Source: Neorhizobium galegae (GTDB lineage: Bacteria > Pseudomonadota > Alphaproteobacteria > Rhizobiales > Rhizobiaceae). Taken from it: a stretch of 64,000 bases of DNA. Both the position numbers and the translations under genes were made by a program. Within the stretch, counting starts at the first letter, position 1. Each line of letters begins with the position of its first letter. The notes under the pieces were generated by a model that saw only the letters and a program-made list of their open reading frames with translations, searched no databases and was not told the DNA's origin. Location of the stretch: assembly GCF_021391675.1 (NCBI RefSeq), contig NZ_CP090096.1:806001-870000 (forward strand), in the 5' to 3' direction. Of the stretch, positions 9,581 through 17,636 are shown in pieces.

Positions 9581-9752
9581 GAGTGTCTCCTCCACACAGT
9601 CCCCCGCCGTTACCTATTGTTTCCCTTGGGCGTGGATAACGAAAAGTTTACATTCGAATACTGTTAGGTAAAGTGTTATGTAGTGTTGTTTGGTAAAATT
9701 GCGTTTTGCAGTGCAGCAGTGTCGCCACGCGGCGATTGCAGAAGGGGCTGGA
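9581..9752. promoter_or_regulatory. Divergent promoter region between sugar operon and LacI-type gene
   Basis: This AT-richer gap carries the promoters of both the binding-protein operon (minus) and the regulator (plus). I see TTTAC and GTAAA half-sites around 9649-9674 and repeated GGTAAA words (about 9667 and 9691), but no clean LacI-type palindrome that I can defend as the operator. Confidence 0.5.
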
Positions 9753-10802
9753 ATGAAAAACAGGGGGCGGGTTACCTTACAGACCATCGCGTGCGAGGTT
9801 GGCCTTTCGAAATATGCGGTGTCCAGATCGTTGTCGGGCAAGAGCGGCGTCAGCGAGGAAACCCGCGAGCGGATCCGCGAAACAGCCCTGCGTCTCGGCT
9901 ATAGCAGGCCTGCCAGCCAGACCGCGCCGGGCGATATCGCGGTCGTGTTTCACGACCTCGACCCGGTCAATAGCGAGCTGCACATGCAGATCCAGAACGG
10001 GGTTCAGGCAGAGGCGCACAGGCTCGGCATGGCTCTCAGGATGTTATGGACCCACAGCCAAGGGCAGCTTGAAGAACTGGCGCGCACCTGCGCCGGGCTG
10101 CTGCTGGTCGGACCGCATGACCGCGAGGCGATCCGCGCCGCGATGGCGACCGGCACACCGATCATCCGGTTCGGCTGGGTCGATCCGCTCGAGGATGCCG
10201 ATCAGGTCTCCGGGACAGATCACGAGGCAGGGCAGGCCGTGATCCAATACCTGATAGACCTCGGCCATCGTTCCATCGCCTATATCTATGGCACTCCCGG
10301 TTATCGTGGCCGCCGCGAGCGCTTTTATGGCGCCCGCGAAATTGCCGAACGTCACCCGGATGTCACGTTGCATGTCGTGCAGTTCGAGGAGGAGAATGGT
10401 TTTGCCGAAGCCTATCGCGCATTGAAGGAAAAAGGCGATCGGCCGACCGCCTTCTTCTGCGCCCATGACGGCTTGGCGCTCACCGTCGTTTCCGAACTCC
10501 TGGGCCAGGGCTATCGCATCCCCGATGATGTCTCGGTGGTCGGTTTTGGCGACTTTTCGCCGGCAAAGCAGATCTCGCCGGCTCTGACGACGGTGCGCAT
10601 GGAAGGCCAGGAATGCGGAGCCGTCGGCCTGCGGCTCCTGCTCGAGCGGATCGAGACCCCGCGCCAGCCCGGAACCCCCGCCCGCAGGGTCCAGGTCGCG
10701 TCGAGGATCATCGAGCGCCGCTCCACCAGCCCGTGCAAGGACCCGACACATCCAAGCGATCACACGGTGTTTCGGCAGGAACCGCGTATAGTGCCCGTCT
10801 GA
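9753..10802 (+). CDS. LacI/GalR-family transcriptional regulator
   Basis: A 349-residue regulator. Residues about 6-50 form the LacI helix-turn-helix and hinge: VTLQTIACEVGLSKYAVSRS, then GVSEETRERIRETALRLGY. The remainder is a periplasmic-binding-protein-like sugar sensor domain ending with the usual DVSVVGFGDF and LTTVRMEGQECGAVGLRLLL. The ATG at 9753 follows AAGGGG and places the HTH at the N-terminus; the 21-codon in-frame extension upstream has no family resemblance. The gene diverges from the sugar operon at 1-9580, so it most likely represses that operon until an imported sugar binds. Effector and operator are not visible from sequence. Confidence 0.92.
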   Translation: MKNRGRVTLQTIACEVGLSKYAVSRSLSGKSGVSEETRERIRETALRLGYSRPASQTAPGDIAVVFHDLDPVNSELHMQIQNGVQAEAHRLGMALRMLWTHSQGQLEELARTCAGLLLVGPHDREAIRAAMATGTPIIRFGWVDPLEDADQVSGTDHEAGQAVIQYLIDLGHRSIAYIYGTPGYRGRRERFYGAREIAERHPDVTLHVVQFEEENGFAEAYRALKEKGDRPTAFFCAHDGLALTVVSELLGQGYRIPDDVSVVGFGDFSPAKQISPALTTVRMEGQECGAVGLRLLLERIETPRQPGTPARRVQVASRIIERRSTSPCKDPTHPSDHTVFRQEPRIVPV

Positions 10803-10863
10803 CGATCCCCGCCGCCGCCAGTCCGAGCATAGCTGCTCCGGTGGCGAATGGACTTCGAGGGGC

Positions 10864-11712
10864 CTATTTGAGGCTCTTCATATCCACCATGTCCATGTCG
10901 GTGAAGGACTGGTTGTCTCCGGCCATGCTCCAGATGAAGGCGTAGGCGCCGGTGCCGGCGCCGCAATGGATCGACCAGGGCGGCGAGAGCACGGCCTGTT
11001 CATTGCGGATGATCAGATGGTTGGTCGCCGCCGGCCGGCCCATCAGGTGAACGACGAAGGCGTTTTCCGGGATCTCGAAATAGAGATAGGCCTCCATCCG
11101 CCGGTCATGCAGATGCGCCGGCATGGTATTCCAGACGCTGCCGGTCTCCAGCCGGGTCAGCCCCATCAGCAGCTGGCAGGTCGGCAGCACTTTCGGATGC
11201 AGATACTGGTAAAGCTTGCGCTTGTTCGACGTGGCACTGTCGCCGAGATTGTTCTCGATCGCTTCTGTGCTGCTGACGATCCGCGAGGGTAAGGCGGCGT
11301 GCGCCGGCGCACTGTTGATATAAAATTTCGCGGGCACCGACGGGTCGTCGCTCTCGAAGAAGATCTCCTTCGTTCCCATGCCGAGATAGAGTCCGTCCAT
11401 TGGCAGGAGCTCGTAAGCTTTGCCGTCGGCGATGACGCGGCCGGGTCCGCCGATATTGATGAGGCCTAGCTCGCGACGCTCCAGCAGATAGTCTGCGCCG
11501 ACGAGTCTGGCCAATTCACTGCCGACGCCGAGGCCTTCCTGTGTCGGCGTGACACCGGCCACCAGCATGCGGTCATAGTGGGTGTAGACGGCCTGCAGCG
11601 TCCCCGCGACAAACAGATTTTCGATCACGAAATTTTCGCGCAAGTCCACGCTCGTCATACGCTCCGACTGGTTGTAGTGAACGGCATGGCGCGTCCGGAC
11701 ATCGATCGTCAT
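10864..11712 (-). CDS. kduI: 5-keto-4-deoxyuronate isomerase KduI
   Basis: A 282-residue cupin isomerase, the usual KduI length. It converts 4-deoxy-L-threo-5-hexosulose uronate, the end product of pectin lyases and of unsaturated-galacturonyl hydrolysis, to 3-deoxy-D-glycero-2,5-hexodiulosonate. Recognisable features are the N-terminal DLRENFVIENLF, the GVTPTQEGLGVGSELARLVG segment, FINIGG-like GLINIGGPGRV, and the zinc-binding PAHLHDRRMEAYLYFE (two His and a Glu). ATG 11710-11712 is the start. Its upstream in-frame extension belongs to a repeat sequence. The gene was probably once directly behind the GH105 gene in the pectin operon but is now separated from it by an inserted methyltransferase cassette. 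Confidence 0.95.
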   Translation of the reverse strand: MTIDVRTRHAVHYNQSERMTSVDLRENFVIENLFVAGTLQAVYTHYDRMLVAGVTPTQEGLGVGSELARLVGADYLLERRELGLINIGGPGRVIADGKAYELLPMDGLYLGMGTKEIFFESDDPSVPAKFYINSAPAHAALPSRIVSSTEAIENNLGDSATSNKRKLYQYLHPKVLPTCQLLMGLTRLETGSVWNTMPAHLHDRRMEAYLYFEIPENAFVVHLMGRPAATNHLIIRNEQAVLSPPWSIHCGAGTGAYAFIWSMAGDNQSFTDMDMVDMKSLK

Positions 11713-11749
11713 GGTCTGTTTTCTCCTGTTTCTCGGCGCGAGCGCGCTG

Positions 11750-11762
11750 GGTAGTGTCTCAG
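11750..11762 (+). repeat. Left terminal inverted repeat of the methyltransferase cassette
   Basis: GGTAGTGTCTCAG, the exact reverse complement of 12542-12554. The next bases keep a partial match to the other end (GAA, TTC and GCT blocks shared). A 13-base word GAAGTTCGGTCTG at 11791-11803 also recurs as a direct copy at 12532-12544. Confidence 0.75.
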
Positions 11763-11841
11763 TTTGAATTTCGGCTTTCGACCCGAACCGGAAGTTCGGT
11801 CTGCCCGGCCTGGTGTCCATCCGGACCTAAAACTCTGTGCG

Positions 11842-12468
11842 TCACGCCCGAACCGCCCGAACGCTCAGCCACCAATCATCGGGGCTTCCGACGCACCGAC
11901 GTACGTCGCTGACAATCCAGCCTGCCTCTGTGAGTGCGGATCGCAGGGCGGGCTCGCGCCAATAGATTTCGACGTAGCGCCGAGGTGCTGCAGCGCTGCC
12001 GTGTGTGGACACATCCTCGCCATCACCCTCTCTGACCGAGGCGTGCAGCCGGCCACCGGTCCGGGTCGCCTCGGCAAGTCGTCCAAGCACTATGGGCAGA
12101 TCTTCGCGCGCGACGTGAATCAGGCAGGCACAGGCCCAGATCCCGTCATACGGCGTGCCGGGACGCTGCGGATCGGCCAGGTCTTCGGTCAGCGGGTCCA
12201 GCAGGTCGGCCTCGAAGCCACTGTCGCGAAGCAGTTCGACGAAACCCTTCGAAATGTCGGTGCGCCGGACGCTAATCCCCCGCTTCTCAAGCTCAAGTGC
12301 ATCTCGCCCTCCACCGCTTCCGATCTCCAGCACCCTCCCCGAGCCACCCAGCTCGGTCACGAATGCATCGATCTCCGTCGCGACCCATTCGGGCATCGCT
12401 GCGGCTTCAGCAGCGTACTCCGCCGCGACCGTGTCATAAGACCGCACAGTGTCCCCGTCGGTGCTCAT
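11842..12468 (-). CDS. Class I SAM-dependent methyltransferase (cassette cargo)
   Basis: A 208-residue protein with a Rossmann methyltransferase fold. Motif I VLEIGSGGGRDALELEKRG lies at residues about 47-65, preceded by the usual SYDTVAAEYAAE helix; an acidic residue pair (TDIS) marks motif II and DGIWACACLIHVAREDLP marks motif IV and the following loop. This resembles the Methyltransf_11/25 group that acts on small molecules; the substrate is unknown. It is the only gene within the inverted-repeat cassette and faces the same way as the pectin operon, so it may be transcribed with it. Its Ala/Glu-rich, actinobacterial-looking composition and its position suggest horizontal arrival. It has no evident role in pectin use. 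Confidence 0.85.
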   Translation of the reverse strand: MSTDGDTVRSYDTVAAEYAAEAAAMPEWVATEIDAFVTELGGSGRVLEIGSGGGRDALELEKRGISVRRTDISKGFVELLRDSGFEADLLDPLTEDLADPQRPGTPYDGIWACACLIHVAREDLPIVLGRLAEATRTGGRLHASVREGDGEDVSTHGSAAAPRRYVEIYWREPALRSALTEAGWIVSDVRRCVGSPDDWWLSVRAVRA

Positions 12469-12541
12469 CTAGCGCTCCCCCCTCAAGTCAAGGCCCCCAA
12501 CGAGCGAGAAGCCCACCTCCCGACCATAGCAGAAGTTCGGT

Positions 12542-12554
12542 CTGAGACACTACC
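12542..12554 (-). repeat. Right terminal inverted repeat of the methyltransferase cassette
   Basis: CTGAGACACTACC, the perfect partner of the left repeat at 11750-11762. It ends eight bases before the GH105 stop codon (12563-12565, minus strand). Confidence 0.75.
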
Positions 12555-12562
12555 GAGCGCTG

Positions 12563-13708
12563 CTATCGTTTGACGGCGGCGCTGAGCTCGACCCGGTCTC
12601 CCAGCCGCCCAGGCTGGGACATCGTCGATTGCGTGTCCAGCAGCGTTTCCGCATAGGCCATCATCAGCGGTCCGACACCCTTGATGTCGTCGGGGCGGAT
12701 TTCCTCGGAGAGGTAATAGCCGACGGTGCCGTCGCGATAGCGGCCGTTGAAGCCTCCGAGACCTGCGACGCAACAGATGTTGTGAAGCCTCCGCCGTCCA
12801 TCCGCATCCCGCCGCAGCTCCTGTCCGGTCAGCGATTGAAGGCTGGCCCGACCGGCCTCGGAAACGGCCGCCGGGCCGCCGAGCCGCGCGAGCTTCTGAA
12901 GGAAGTAGGAGAACATCGCCGTGGCCGAGCTTTCGGGATAGTTCTGCGCCTCGTCCGGCCGGTCGATCACCTGCAGCCAGCGGTGATCCGCGGTGCGAAG
13001 AGCAATGATCCGGGACGCCAGCGCTGCGGCGCGTTCGGTCAGCTCCCGTCTGGATGTGCCGGCGGGCAGGTTTTCGATGATGTCCACGAAGGCCATCGCC
13101 AGCCAACCGATCGATCTTGCCCAATGGGCCGGCGAAAGGCCGCTTTCCGAATCCGCCCAAGCCTGTTGCCGGGCCTCGTCGTAACCGTGGCGATAAAGAT
13201 CCGCCTGCCGGTCATAGGTGAGGTCGAGCGCCGTCGTGAACTGCCGGAGCGCTTCCTCGACGGCCTGGGGCTTTGAGACCGCTTGTGCGTATTCCACCTT
13301 GAAGGGCAGCGCCATGTAAAGCCCGTCCAGCCAGATCTGATGCGGGTAACGCAGCTTGTGCCAATAGACGTTGCTGCCGGTGCGCGGATGCGTTTCGAGC
13401 TGTCGCGCCAGCGGTGCGGCGGCATCAAGCCAGCGGCTCTCGCCCGTCAGCCGATGGAGAAAGACGAGCGCCCGGCCGGGCAGGATGTTGTCGATGTTGA
13501 ATTCGTCGATCGCGTAGCCGACAAGCCGGCCTTGCGCGTCGATCTGGCCGCTCACCAGCCGGATGAGATGATCCAGCCATAGGCGGTCGCCGGTCGCTTC
13601 GTAAAGCGTGATCAGGCCGCGATAGAGGCAACCGTCCTCGTAACACCAGGCGCCGGCTTTGTAATATTCATAATCGCGCGCGTAATTCTCGAAATAGTCC
13701 TGAAGCAT
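12563..13708 (-). CDS. Unsaturated rhamnogalacturonyl/galacturonyl hydrolase, GH105
   Basis: A 381-residue (alpha/alpha)6-barrel protein without signal peptide, the expected length for YteR/YesR-type GH105. It removes the delta-4,5-unsaturated uronic acid left at the non-reducing end by pectate or rhamnogalacturonan lyases. The catalytic aspartate sits in HQIWLDGLYMALPF (Asp about 128), and the repeated helical hairpins WARSIGWLAMAFVDI and ESSATAMFSYFLQKLA are typical. It begins 6 bases after the GH28 gene ends. The released unsaturated uronate isomerises to the substrate of KduI, whose gene was next in line before the cassette inserted right after this gene's stop codon. The open reading frame is intact. 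Confidence 0.9.
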   Translation of the reverse strand: MLQDYFENYARDYEYYKAGAWCYEDGCLYRGLITLYEATGDRLWLDHLIRLVSGQIDAQGRLVGYAIDEFNIDNILPGRALVFLHRLTGESRWLDAAAPLARQLETHPRTGSNVYWHKLRYPHQIWLDGLYMALPFKVEYAQAVSKPQAVEEALRQFTTALDLTYDRQADLYRHGYDEARQQAWADSESGLSPAHWARSIGWLAMAFVDIIENLPAGTSRRELTERAAALASRIIALRTADHRWLQVIDRPDEAQNYPESSATAMFSYFLQKLARLGGPAAVSEAGRASLQSLTGQELRRDADGRRRLHNICCVAGLGGFNGRYRDGTVGYYLSEEIRPDDIKGVGPLMMAYAETLLDTQSTMSQPGRLGDRVELSAAVKR

Positions 13709-13714
13709 TGGATT

Positions 13715-15229
13715 TCAGTCTTGAGCTGGATGAATGGAAACCGGAGAAAGCCGCGCCAGGCGGCTGAAAACGGCGTTTTCCGCAACGATCCCGGCATGCC
13801 GGAGCGGCAGGAGTAGAGAGGCCATTTCCGGCACTTCGGCCTCGGCATCCGGCGCGAAGGAGACGGTGTAGTTTTCGAAGGCAATGTCGCGGATCGCCGC
13901 TTCCGGCAGACCGTAGAAGACGGCAGCTGCCGTTCGAGCGCCGGAAACGGTGACGTTCTCGACGGTGATCGAGCTTATGCTCGGCGTCTCCAGGGAGACC
14001 GGCAGCGGCGACCGGGACTGGACGTAATCGGACCGGCCGTCGGCATCGCAGAAATAGAAGGAATTGACGGCGACCGGGGTTGCAACGTCCTCCATCAGGC
14101 TGTCGGCAAGGCGGATGCCGGCGACCGTGCCGCCGCGTCCCCGGCGCGTCTTGATGCGCAGCCCCCGATCCGTTCCCTTGAAATGGCAGTTTCGGATGGC
14201 GATGTCGCTTACGCCAGCGCTCATCTCGCTGCCGATGACCACCGCGCCATGGCCGCGCTCCATCAGGCAGTTCTCGATCCGCACATGTTCGGTCGGGTGG
14301 TCCGGTGCACCGAGAAGGCTGCGTTTGCCGGCCTTGAGGGCAATACAATCGTCGCCGACCGAGATGTGCAGGCCGATAAGATGGATATCGGAGCTGCTTT
14401 CGGGGTTGAAGCCGTCGGTATTCGGAGAGTCCGGATCGTTCTCTATCGTGAGATCCGCAGCGATGAGCCGTTTGCAGAAAACCGGGTGGACAGTCCAGGA
14501 CGGGGAATTGCGGATCGTGAGGCCGGAAAGGGTGATGTCCTCGCATGCCGACAGGAAGATGGTGCGGGGGCGCCTGGCGCCCTGGCGTGTTTCCTTCGGC
14601 CACGACCACCAGTCGCCGCGGTCACCTCCACCGTCGATGATACCGGTGCCGGCAAGATGTATGTCGCGGCAGTCGATCGCGTTGATGAGGCTGGCGTAGC
14701 AGGCCTCCGCCACGCCTTCCCATGTGCCGAGAATGCGACCGTCCGCATGGCGCGCCGGCAGGATGGGAAAATCGTGTCTGTTGGCGATTGCCGCGAGCTC
14801 CGCGCCGTCTTCGAGAAACAGGGTCATGTCGCTCTTGAGGAAGATCGGACCGCTCAGCCAGCGCCCGGCCGGTATTCTCAGCGTACCTCCGGGAGCGAGC
14901 ACCGCGATGGCCCGCTGGATCGCCGGCGCGTTGTCCTGTGCGTCCGTCGACGCGCCGAAATCGCGGATGTCGATCAGGGCGGTTCCCCGCCGCGTGATAA
15001 ATTCGAGCCGGGCATCACCTGCTTGGAAAAGGTAGGTTGTGCCCGGCTCGAGGGAAGCGACCGAGAAGACGACCGTCCGTGTCGTCCCCTCGGCGACCAA
15101 CGTGCCGCCGAACTCCCGAACCTGCCAGGCAAGCGCGTCATCGCGTGTGTGAAGATGCCTTTCGGCATCGACGCGGAAGGTCGCGCTGCGGGGGCCGGTG
15201 ATCAGGAGTTCGATGGCGGCGTCCGTCAC
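13715..15229 (-). CDS. Polygalacturonase / exo-poly-alpha-galacturonosidase, GH28
   Basis: A 504-residue right-handed beta-helix pectinase. All GH28 active-site signatures are present in order: NTDGFNPES, GDDCIALKAGK, ERGHGAVVIGSE and RGLRIKTRRGRGG, which supply the catalytic aspartates, the His and the Arg/Lys substrate clamp. An N-terminal fibronectin-like stretch of about 90 residues (ending FQAGDARLEFITRRG) precedes the helix, as in bacterial exo-enzymes. No signal peptide is apparent, so it probably trims short oligogalacturonides after import rather than attacking pectin outside. It starts 4 bases after the binding-protein gene stop, inside the importer operon, and resembles the Agrobacterium polygalacturonase-like genes of plant-associated bacteria. 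Confidence 0.92.
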   Translation of the reverse strand: MTDAAIELLITGPRSATFRVDAERHLHTRDDALAWQVREFGGTLVAEGTTRTVVFSVASLEPGTTYLFQAGDARLEFITRRGTALIDIRDFGASTDAQDNAPAIQRAIAVLAPGGTLRIPAGRWLSGPIFLKSDMTLFLEDGAELAAIANRHDFPILPARHADGRILGTWEGVAEACYASLINAIDCRDIHLAGTGIIDGGGDRGDWWSWPKETRQGARRPRTIFLSACEDITLSGLTIRNSPSWTVHPVFCKRLIAADLTIENDPDSPNTDGFNPESSSDIHLIGLHISVGDDCIALKAGKRSLLGAPDHPTEHVRIENCLMERGHGAVVIGSEMSAGVSDIAIRNCHFKGTDRGLRIKTRRGRGGTVAGIRLADSLMEDVATPVAVNSFYFCDADGRSDYVQSRSPLPVSLETPSISSITVENVTVSGARTAAAVFYGLPEAAIRDIAFENYTVSFAPDAEAEVPEMASLLLPLRHAGIVAENAVFSRLARLSPVSIHPAQD

Positions 15230-15233
15230 GTCC

Positions 15234-16490
15234 TCAGATCCCCGTCAGCGCTTGGTTGATGCCGGCGATGATCTCGGTTGCGGCCTCCTTGGAGGATTGC
15301 TGGCCATAGGCGAAGGCTTCGAAATTGGTGTCGAAGACTTCGGTGACGCGCGGATGCTCGTTGAGCGGCGAGACGCCGGGGCTCGAGGGCTCCATCACCC
15401 GCTTGTAGGCTTCCAGCTGCACCGGCTTGATCTTGCCTTCCTTGGTCAGCGTATCGAGCGCCGCCTTGCTGGACGGAATGCCGCGCGTCGCCCCCATGAT
15501 CTTGACCGCTTCCGGGTCGTTGAGCAGGCAGTTGAGCACCTGGGCCGCGGCCTTTGGATCCTTGCTGTTCCTGGAGATCGAAAACAGCATGGAGGGCTTG
15601 CGGTAGACGCCGTCAGTCTTGGCGCCCTCGATCGTCAACAGCTTGACGGGCACGAGCTCCTGGCCCTTTTCCATCGGCGTTGCGATCTTGCCGTAGGTGC
15701 TGTCCCACTGGTAGGTGCCGGCGACCTGGCCCTTGGCCCATTTCTGGTTTTCGTGCAGCGGCGTATTGCCGCCGGCGGCAACCTGTTTCCAGCTCTCGAT
15801 GACGCCCTTGTCGACCAGTGTCTTGTAGAATTCCAGGCCTTCTGCGAGTTCGGCTTCGCTCCAGGCGACCTTGTTGGTGGCCGGGTCGATCAGGTCCTTG
15901 CCGGTCTTCTGAGTGGTGCGCAGGATCACCATCAGGCGGGCGTCGAGAGCCGCACCTTCGAACGGATAATACTCCTTGCCGAGCTTTTCCTTCATCTTCG
16001 GGGCTGCGGCGATCAGCTCTTCCCAGGTTTTCGGGATCTGGATGCCGGCCTTGTCGTAGGTCGTCTTGTTGAACATGAAGACGCGGCCAGTCGTGGAGAC
16101 GGAAATGCCGTTTAGCTTCCCCTTGACGGTGCCGCTGTCGAGATCCGGCTTCGACCACTGGCTGAGGTCGATGATGTCCTTGTACTGGTTCAGGTCCGCA
16201 AAGCCGTCGCCGTTCTTGGTGAACAGCGGCAGCCAGGGCCAGTTCACCTGCATGATGTCGGCCTCGGTGCGTCCGGCGAGCTGCGTGGCGATCTTTTCCT
16301 GATGGCCCTGGAAGCCGGTGAATTCAGGCGCGATCGTGTGGCCGAATTTCGCGCCGCAGATCTTCAGGGCCTGCTGGGTTGCGACATGGCGGTCGTCGCT
16401 GCCCCACCAGGACATGCGCAGATCCGCGGCGAATGCGGCCGAAAGGCTGGTGGCGGCAAACAAAGCCGCCGTCATGAACATGGTTCTCAT
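15234..16490 (-). CDS. togB: Oligogalacturonide ABC transporter binding protein, TogB-like
   Basis: A 418-residue family-1 carbohydrate-binding protein. MRTMFMTAALFAATSLSAAFA is a clear Sec signal peptide; the mature protein opens LRMSWWGSDDRHVATQQALK, an opening seen in TogB-type proteins. MQVNWPWLPLFTKNG and the C-terminal ATEIIAGINQAL helix follow. ATG 16488-16490 has AGGAG in front of it. It delivers substrate to the TogM/TogN channel encoded upstream in the same operon. Neighbouring GH28, GH105 and KduI genes support oligogalacturonides as ligand; the tog name is by homology of gene order and sequence style, not by experiment. Confidence 0.85.
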   Translation of the reverse strand: MRTMFMTAALFAATSLSAAFAADLRMSWWGSDDRHVATQQALKICGAKFGHTIAPEFTGFQGHQEKIATQLAGRTEADIMQVNWPWLPLFTKNGDGFADLNQYKDIIDLSQWSKPDLDSGTVKGKLNGISVSTTGRVFMFNKTTYDKAGIQIPKTWEELIAAAPKMKEKLGKEYYPFEGAALDARLMVILRTTQKTGKDLIDPATNKVAWSEAELAEGLEFYKTLVDKGVIESWKQVAAGGNTPLHENQKWAKGQVAGTYQWDSTYGKIATPMEKGQELVPVKLLTIEGAKTDGVYRKPSMLFSISRNSKDPKAAAQVLNCLLNDPEAVKIMGATRGIPSSKAALDTLTKEGKIKPVQLEAYKRVMEPSSPGVSPLNEHPRVTEVFDTNFEAFAYGQQSSKEAATEIIAGINQALTGI

Positions 16491-16522
16491 TTTGGCTCCT
16501 CCCAAGTTGGAACAATGAAATT

Positions 16523-17632
16523 TCAAATCGCCAGGCTGATGTTCTCCCCGGACTGGCGGTCGAACAGATGCACTCCCTTCGGGTCCGGGCTCAGCCAGAC
16601 CCAGTCGTCGCGAAGCGCGCCGCGGTCGTAGGACGCGGACGGCACCACGGCGATGAGGCGTTTCGGGCCGATGTCGACATAGAGGTAGACTTCGTGGCCC
16701 ATGAACTCGATATGGGTAAGCTTGCCCTTGATGGTGCCGGGTGTTTCGGCCGCGACGATGTGCAGGTGCTGCGGCCGGATGCCGAGCGTGACGTGCTCGC
16801 TGCGTCCGGAAATCCGCTTGCTGAACTCGTCGCCGAGCACGATCACCTGCTCCGCTGCCCGCACGCTGTTCTCTCCCTCGAACGTGCCGTCGAGGAAATT
16901 CATTTCCGGGCTGCCGATGAAGCCCGCGACGAATGTATTGGCAGGACGGCTGTAGAGCGTCACCGGATCGGCGACCTGCATGATGTGGCCGTCCCTCATG
17001 ACGCAGATGCGGTCGCCCATGGTCATGGCTTCGGTCTGGTCATGGGTAACGTAGATGACGGTCGCCTGCTGGCCGTCCGCCTTCAGCCGCTTGTGCAGGT
17101 CGGTGATGCGCACGCGCATCGAGGCCCGCAACTTGGCGTCGAGGTTGGAGAGCGGCTCGTCGAACAGGAAGACCTGCGGTTTCTTGATCAGCGCCCGGCC
17201 GACCGCGACGCGCTGCGCCTGGCCGCCGGAGAGCTGTTTGGGAAGCCGGTCGAGCAAGGGGTCGATCTCGAGAAGATTGGAGACGTGCTGGGTGGCCTGT
17301 TCGATCTCGGCGGCCGGGCGGCGCTTCAGCCGCATGCTGAAGGAGAGGTTTTTGCGCACCTTCATATGCGGATAGAGCGCGTAGTTCTGGAACACCATGG
17401 AAATCCCGCGGTCGCCCGGCGTCTTGTCGTTGACCAACTCGCCGCCGATGCGGATCTCGCCGCCGGTCACCCGTTCCAGCCCGGCGATCATCCGGAGCGT
17501 CGTCGATTTGGCGCAGCCGGACGGGCCGACCAGCACCATGAACTCGCCGTCATCGACATCCAGATTGATGCCATGCACGGCGCGAAACTCACCGTAATCC
17601 TTTTCGAGGTTTCTCAGTTGAAGACGCGCCAT
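16523..17632 (-). CDS. togA: Sugar ABC transporter ATPase, TogA/MalK-like (UgpC family)
   Basis: A 369-residue ATPase with a nucleotide-binding domain and a C-terminal TOBE/OB regulatory domain, the MalK/UgpC plan. Walker A reads GPSGCAKST: the glycine normally following Cys is alanine (about residue 41). Q-loop (MVFQNYALYPHM), signature LSGGQAQRVAVGRAL, Walker B VFLFDEPLSNLD and H-loop YVTHDQTEAM are intact. The CAKST variant occurs in some alphaproteobacterial sugar ATPases, so the protein is probably active. It lies between togN and togB, with four bases to togN and 32 to togB, and should power that importer. Confidence 0.9.
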   Translation of the reverse strand: MARLQLRNLEKDYGEFRAVHGINLDVDDGEFMVLVGPSGCAKSTTLRMIAGLERVTGGEIRIGGELVNDKTPGDRGISMVFQNYALYPHMKVRKNLSFSMRLKRRPAAEIEQATQHVSNLLEIDPLLDRLPKQLSGGQAQRVAVGRALIKKPQVFLFDEPLSNLDAKLRASMRVRITDLHKRLKADGQQATVIYVTHDQTEAMTMGDRICVMRDGHIMQVADPVTLYSRPANTFVAGFIGSPEMNFLDGTFEGENSVRAAEQVIVLGDEFSKRISGRSEHVTLGIRPQHLHIVAAETPGTIKGKLTHIEFMGHEVYLYVDIGPKRLIAVVPSASYDRGALRDDWVWLSPDPKGVHLFDRQSGENISLAI

Positions 17633-17636
17633 GTGA

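Larger units (their letters stand above)
11750..12554. mobile_element. Inverted-repeat-bounded cassette carrying a methyltransferase gene
   Basis: About 805 bp bounded by perfect 13-bp inverted repeats (GGTAGTGTCTCAG at the left, CTGAGACACTACC at the right). Similarity continues imperfectly for roughly 20 more bases on each side. The flanks GCGCGCTG (11742-11749) and GAGCGCTG (12555-12562) match at 7 of 8 positions and could be an aged target-site duplication. The cassette contains one gene, a methyltransferase, and no transposase. It splits the pectin operon exactly between the GH105 stop and kduI. Read on the minus strand, its left end encodes the peptide FRFGSKAEIQ, which I recognise as a widespread spurious translation of a rhizobial dispersed repeat. 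Non-autonomous transposon with cargo is the best reading. Confidence 0.65.

Noticed and set aside
11713..11820. In-frame 36-codon N-terminal extension of KduI (contains FRFGSKAEIQ)
   Set aside because: It is read-through of the cassette end and intergenic DNA; KduI has its normal length from ATG 11710-11712.
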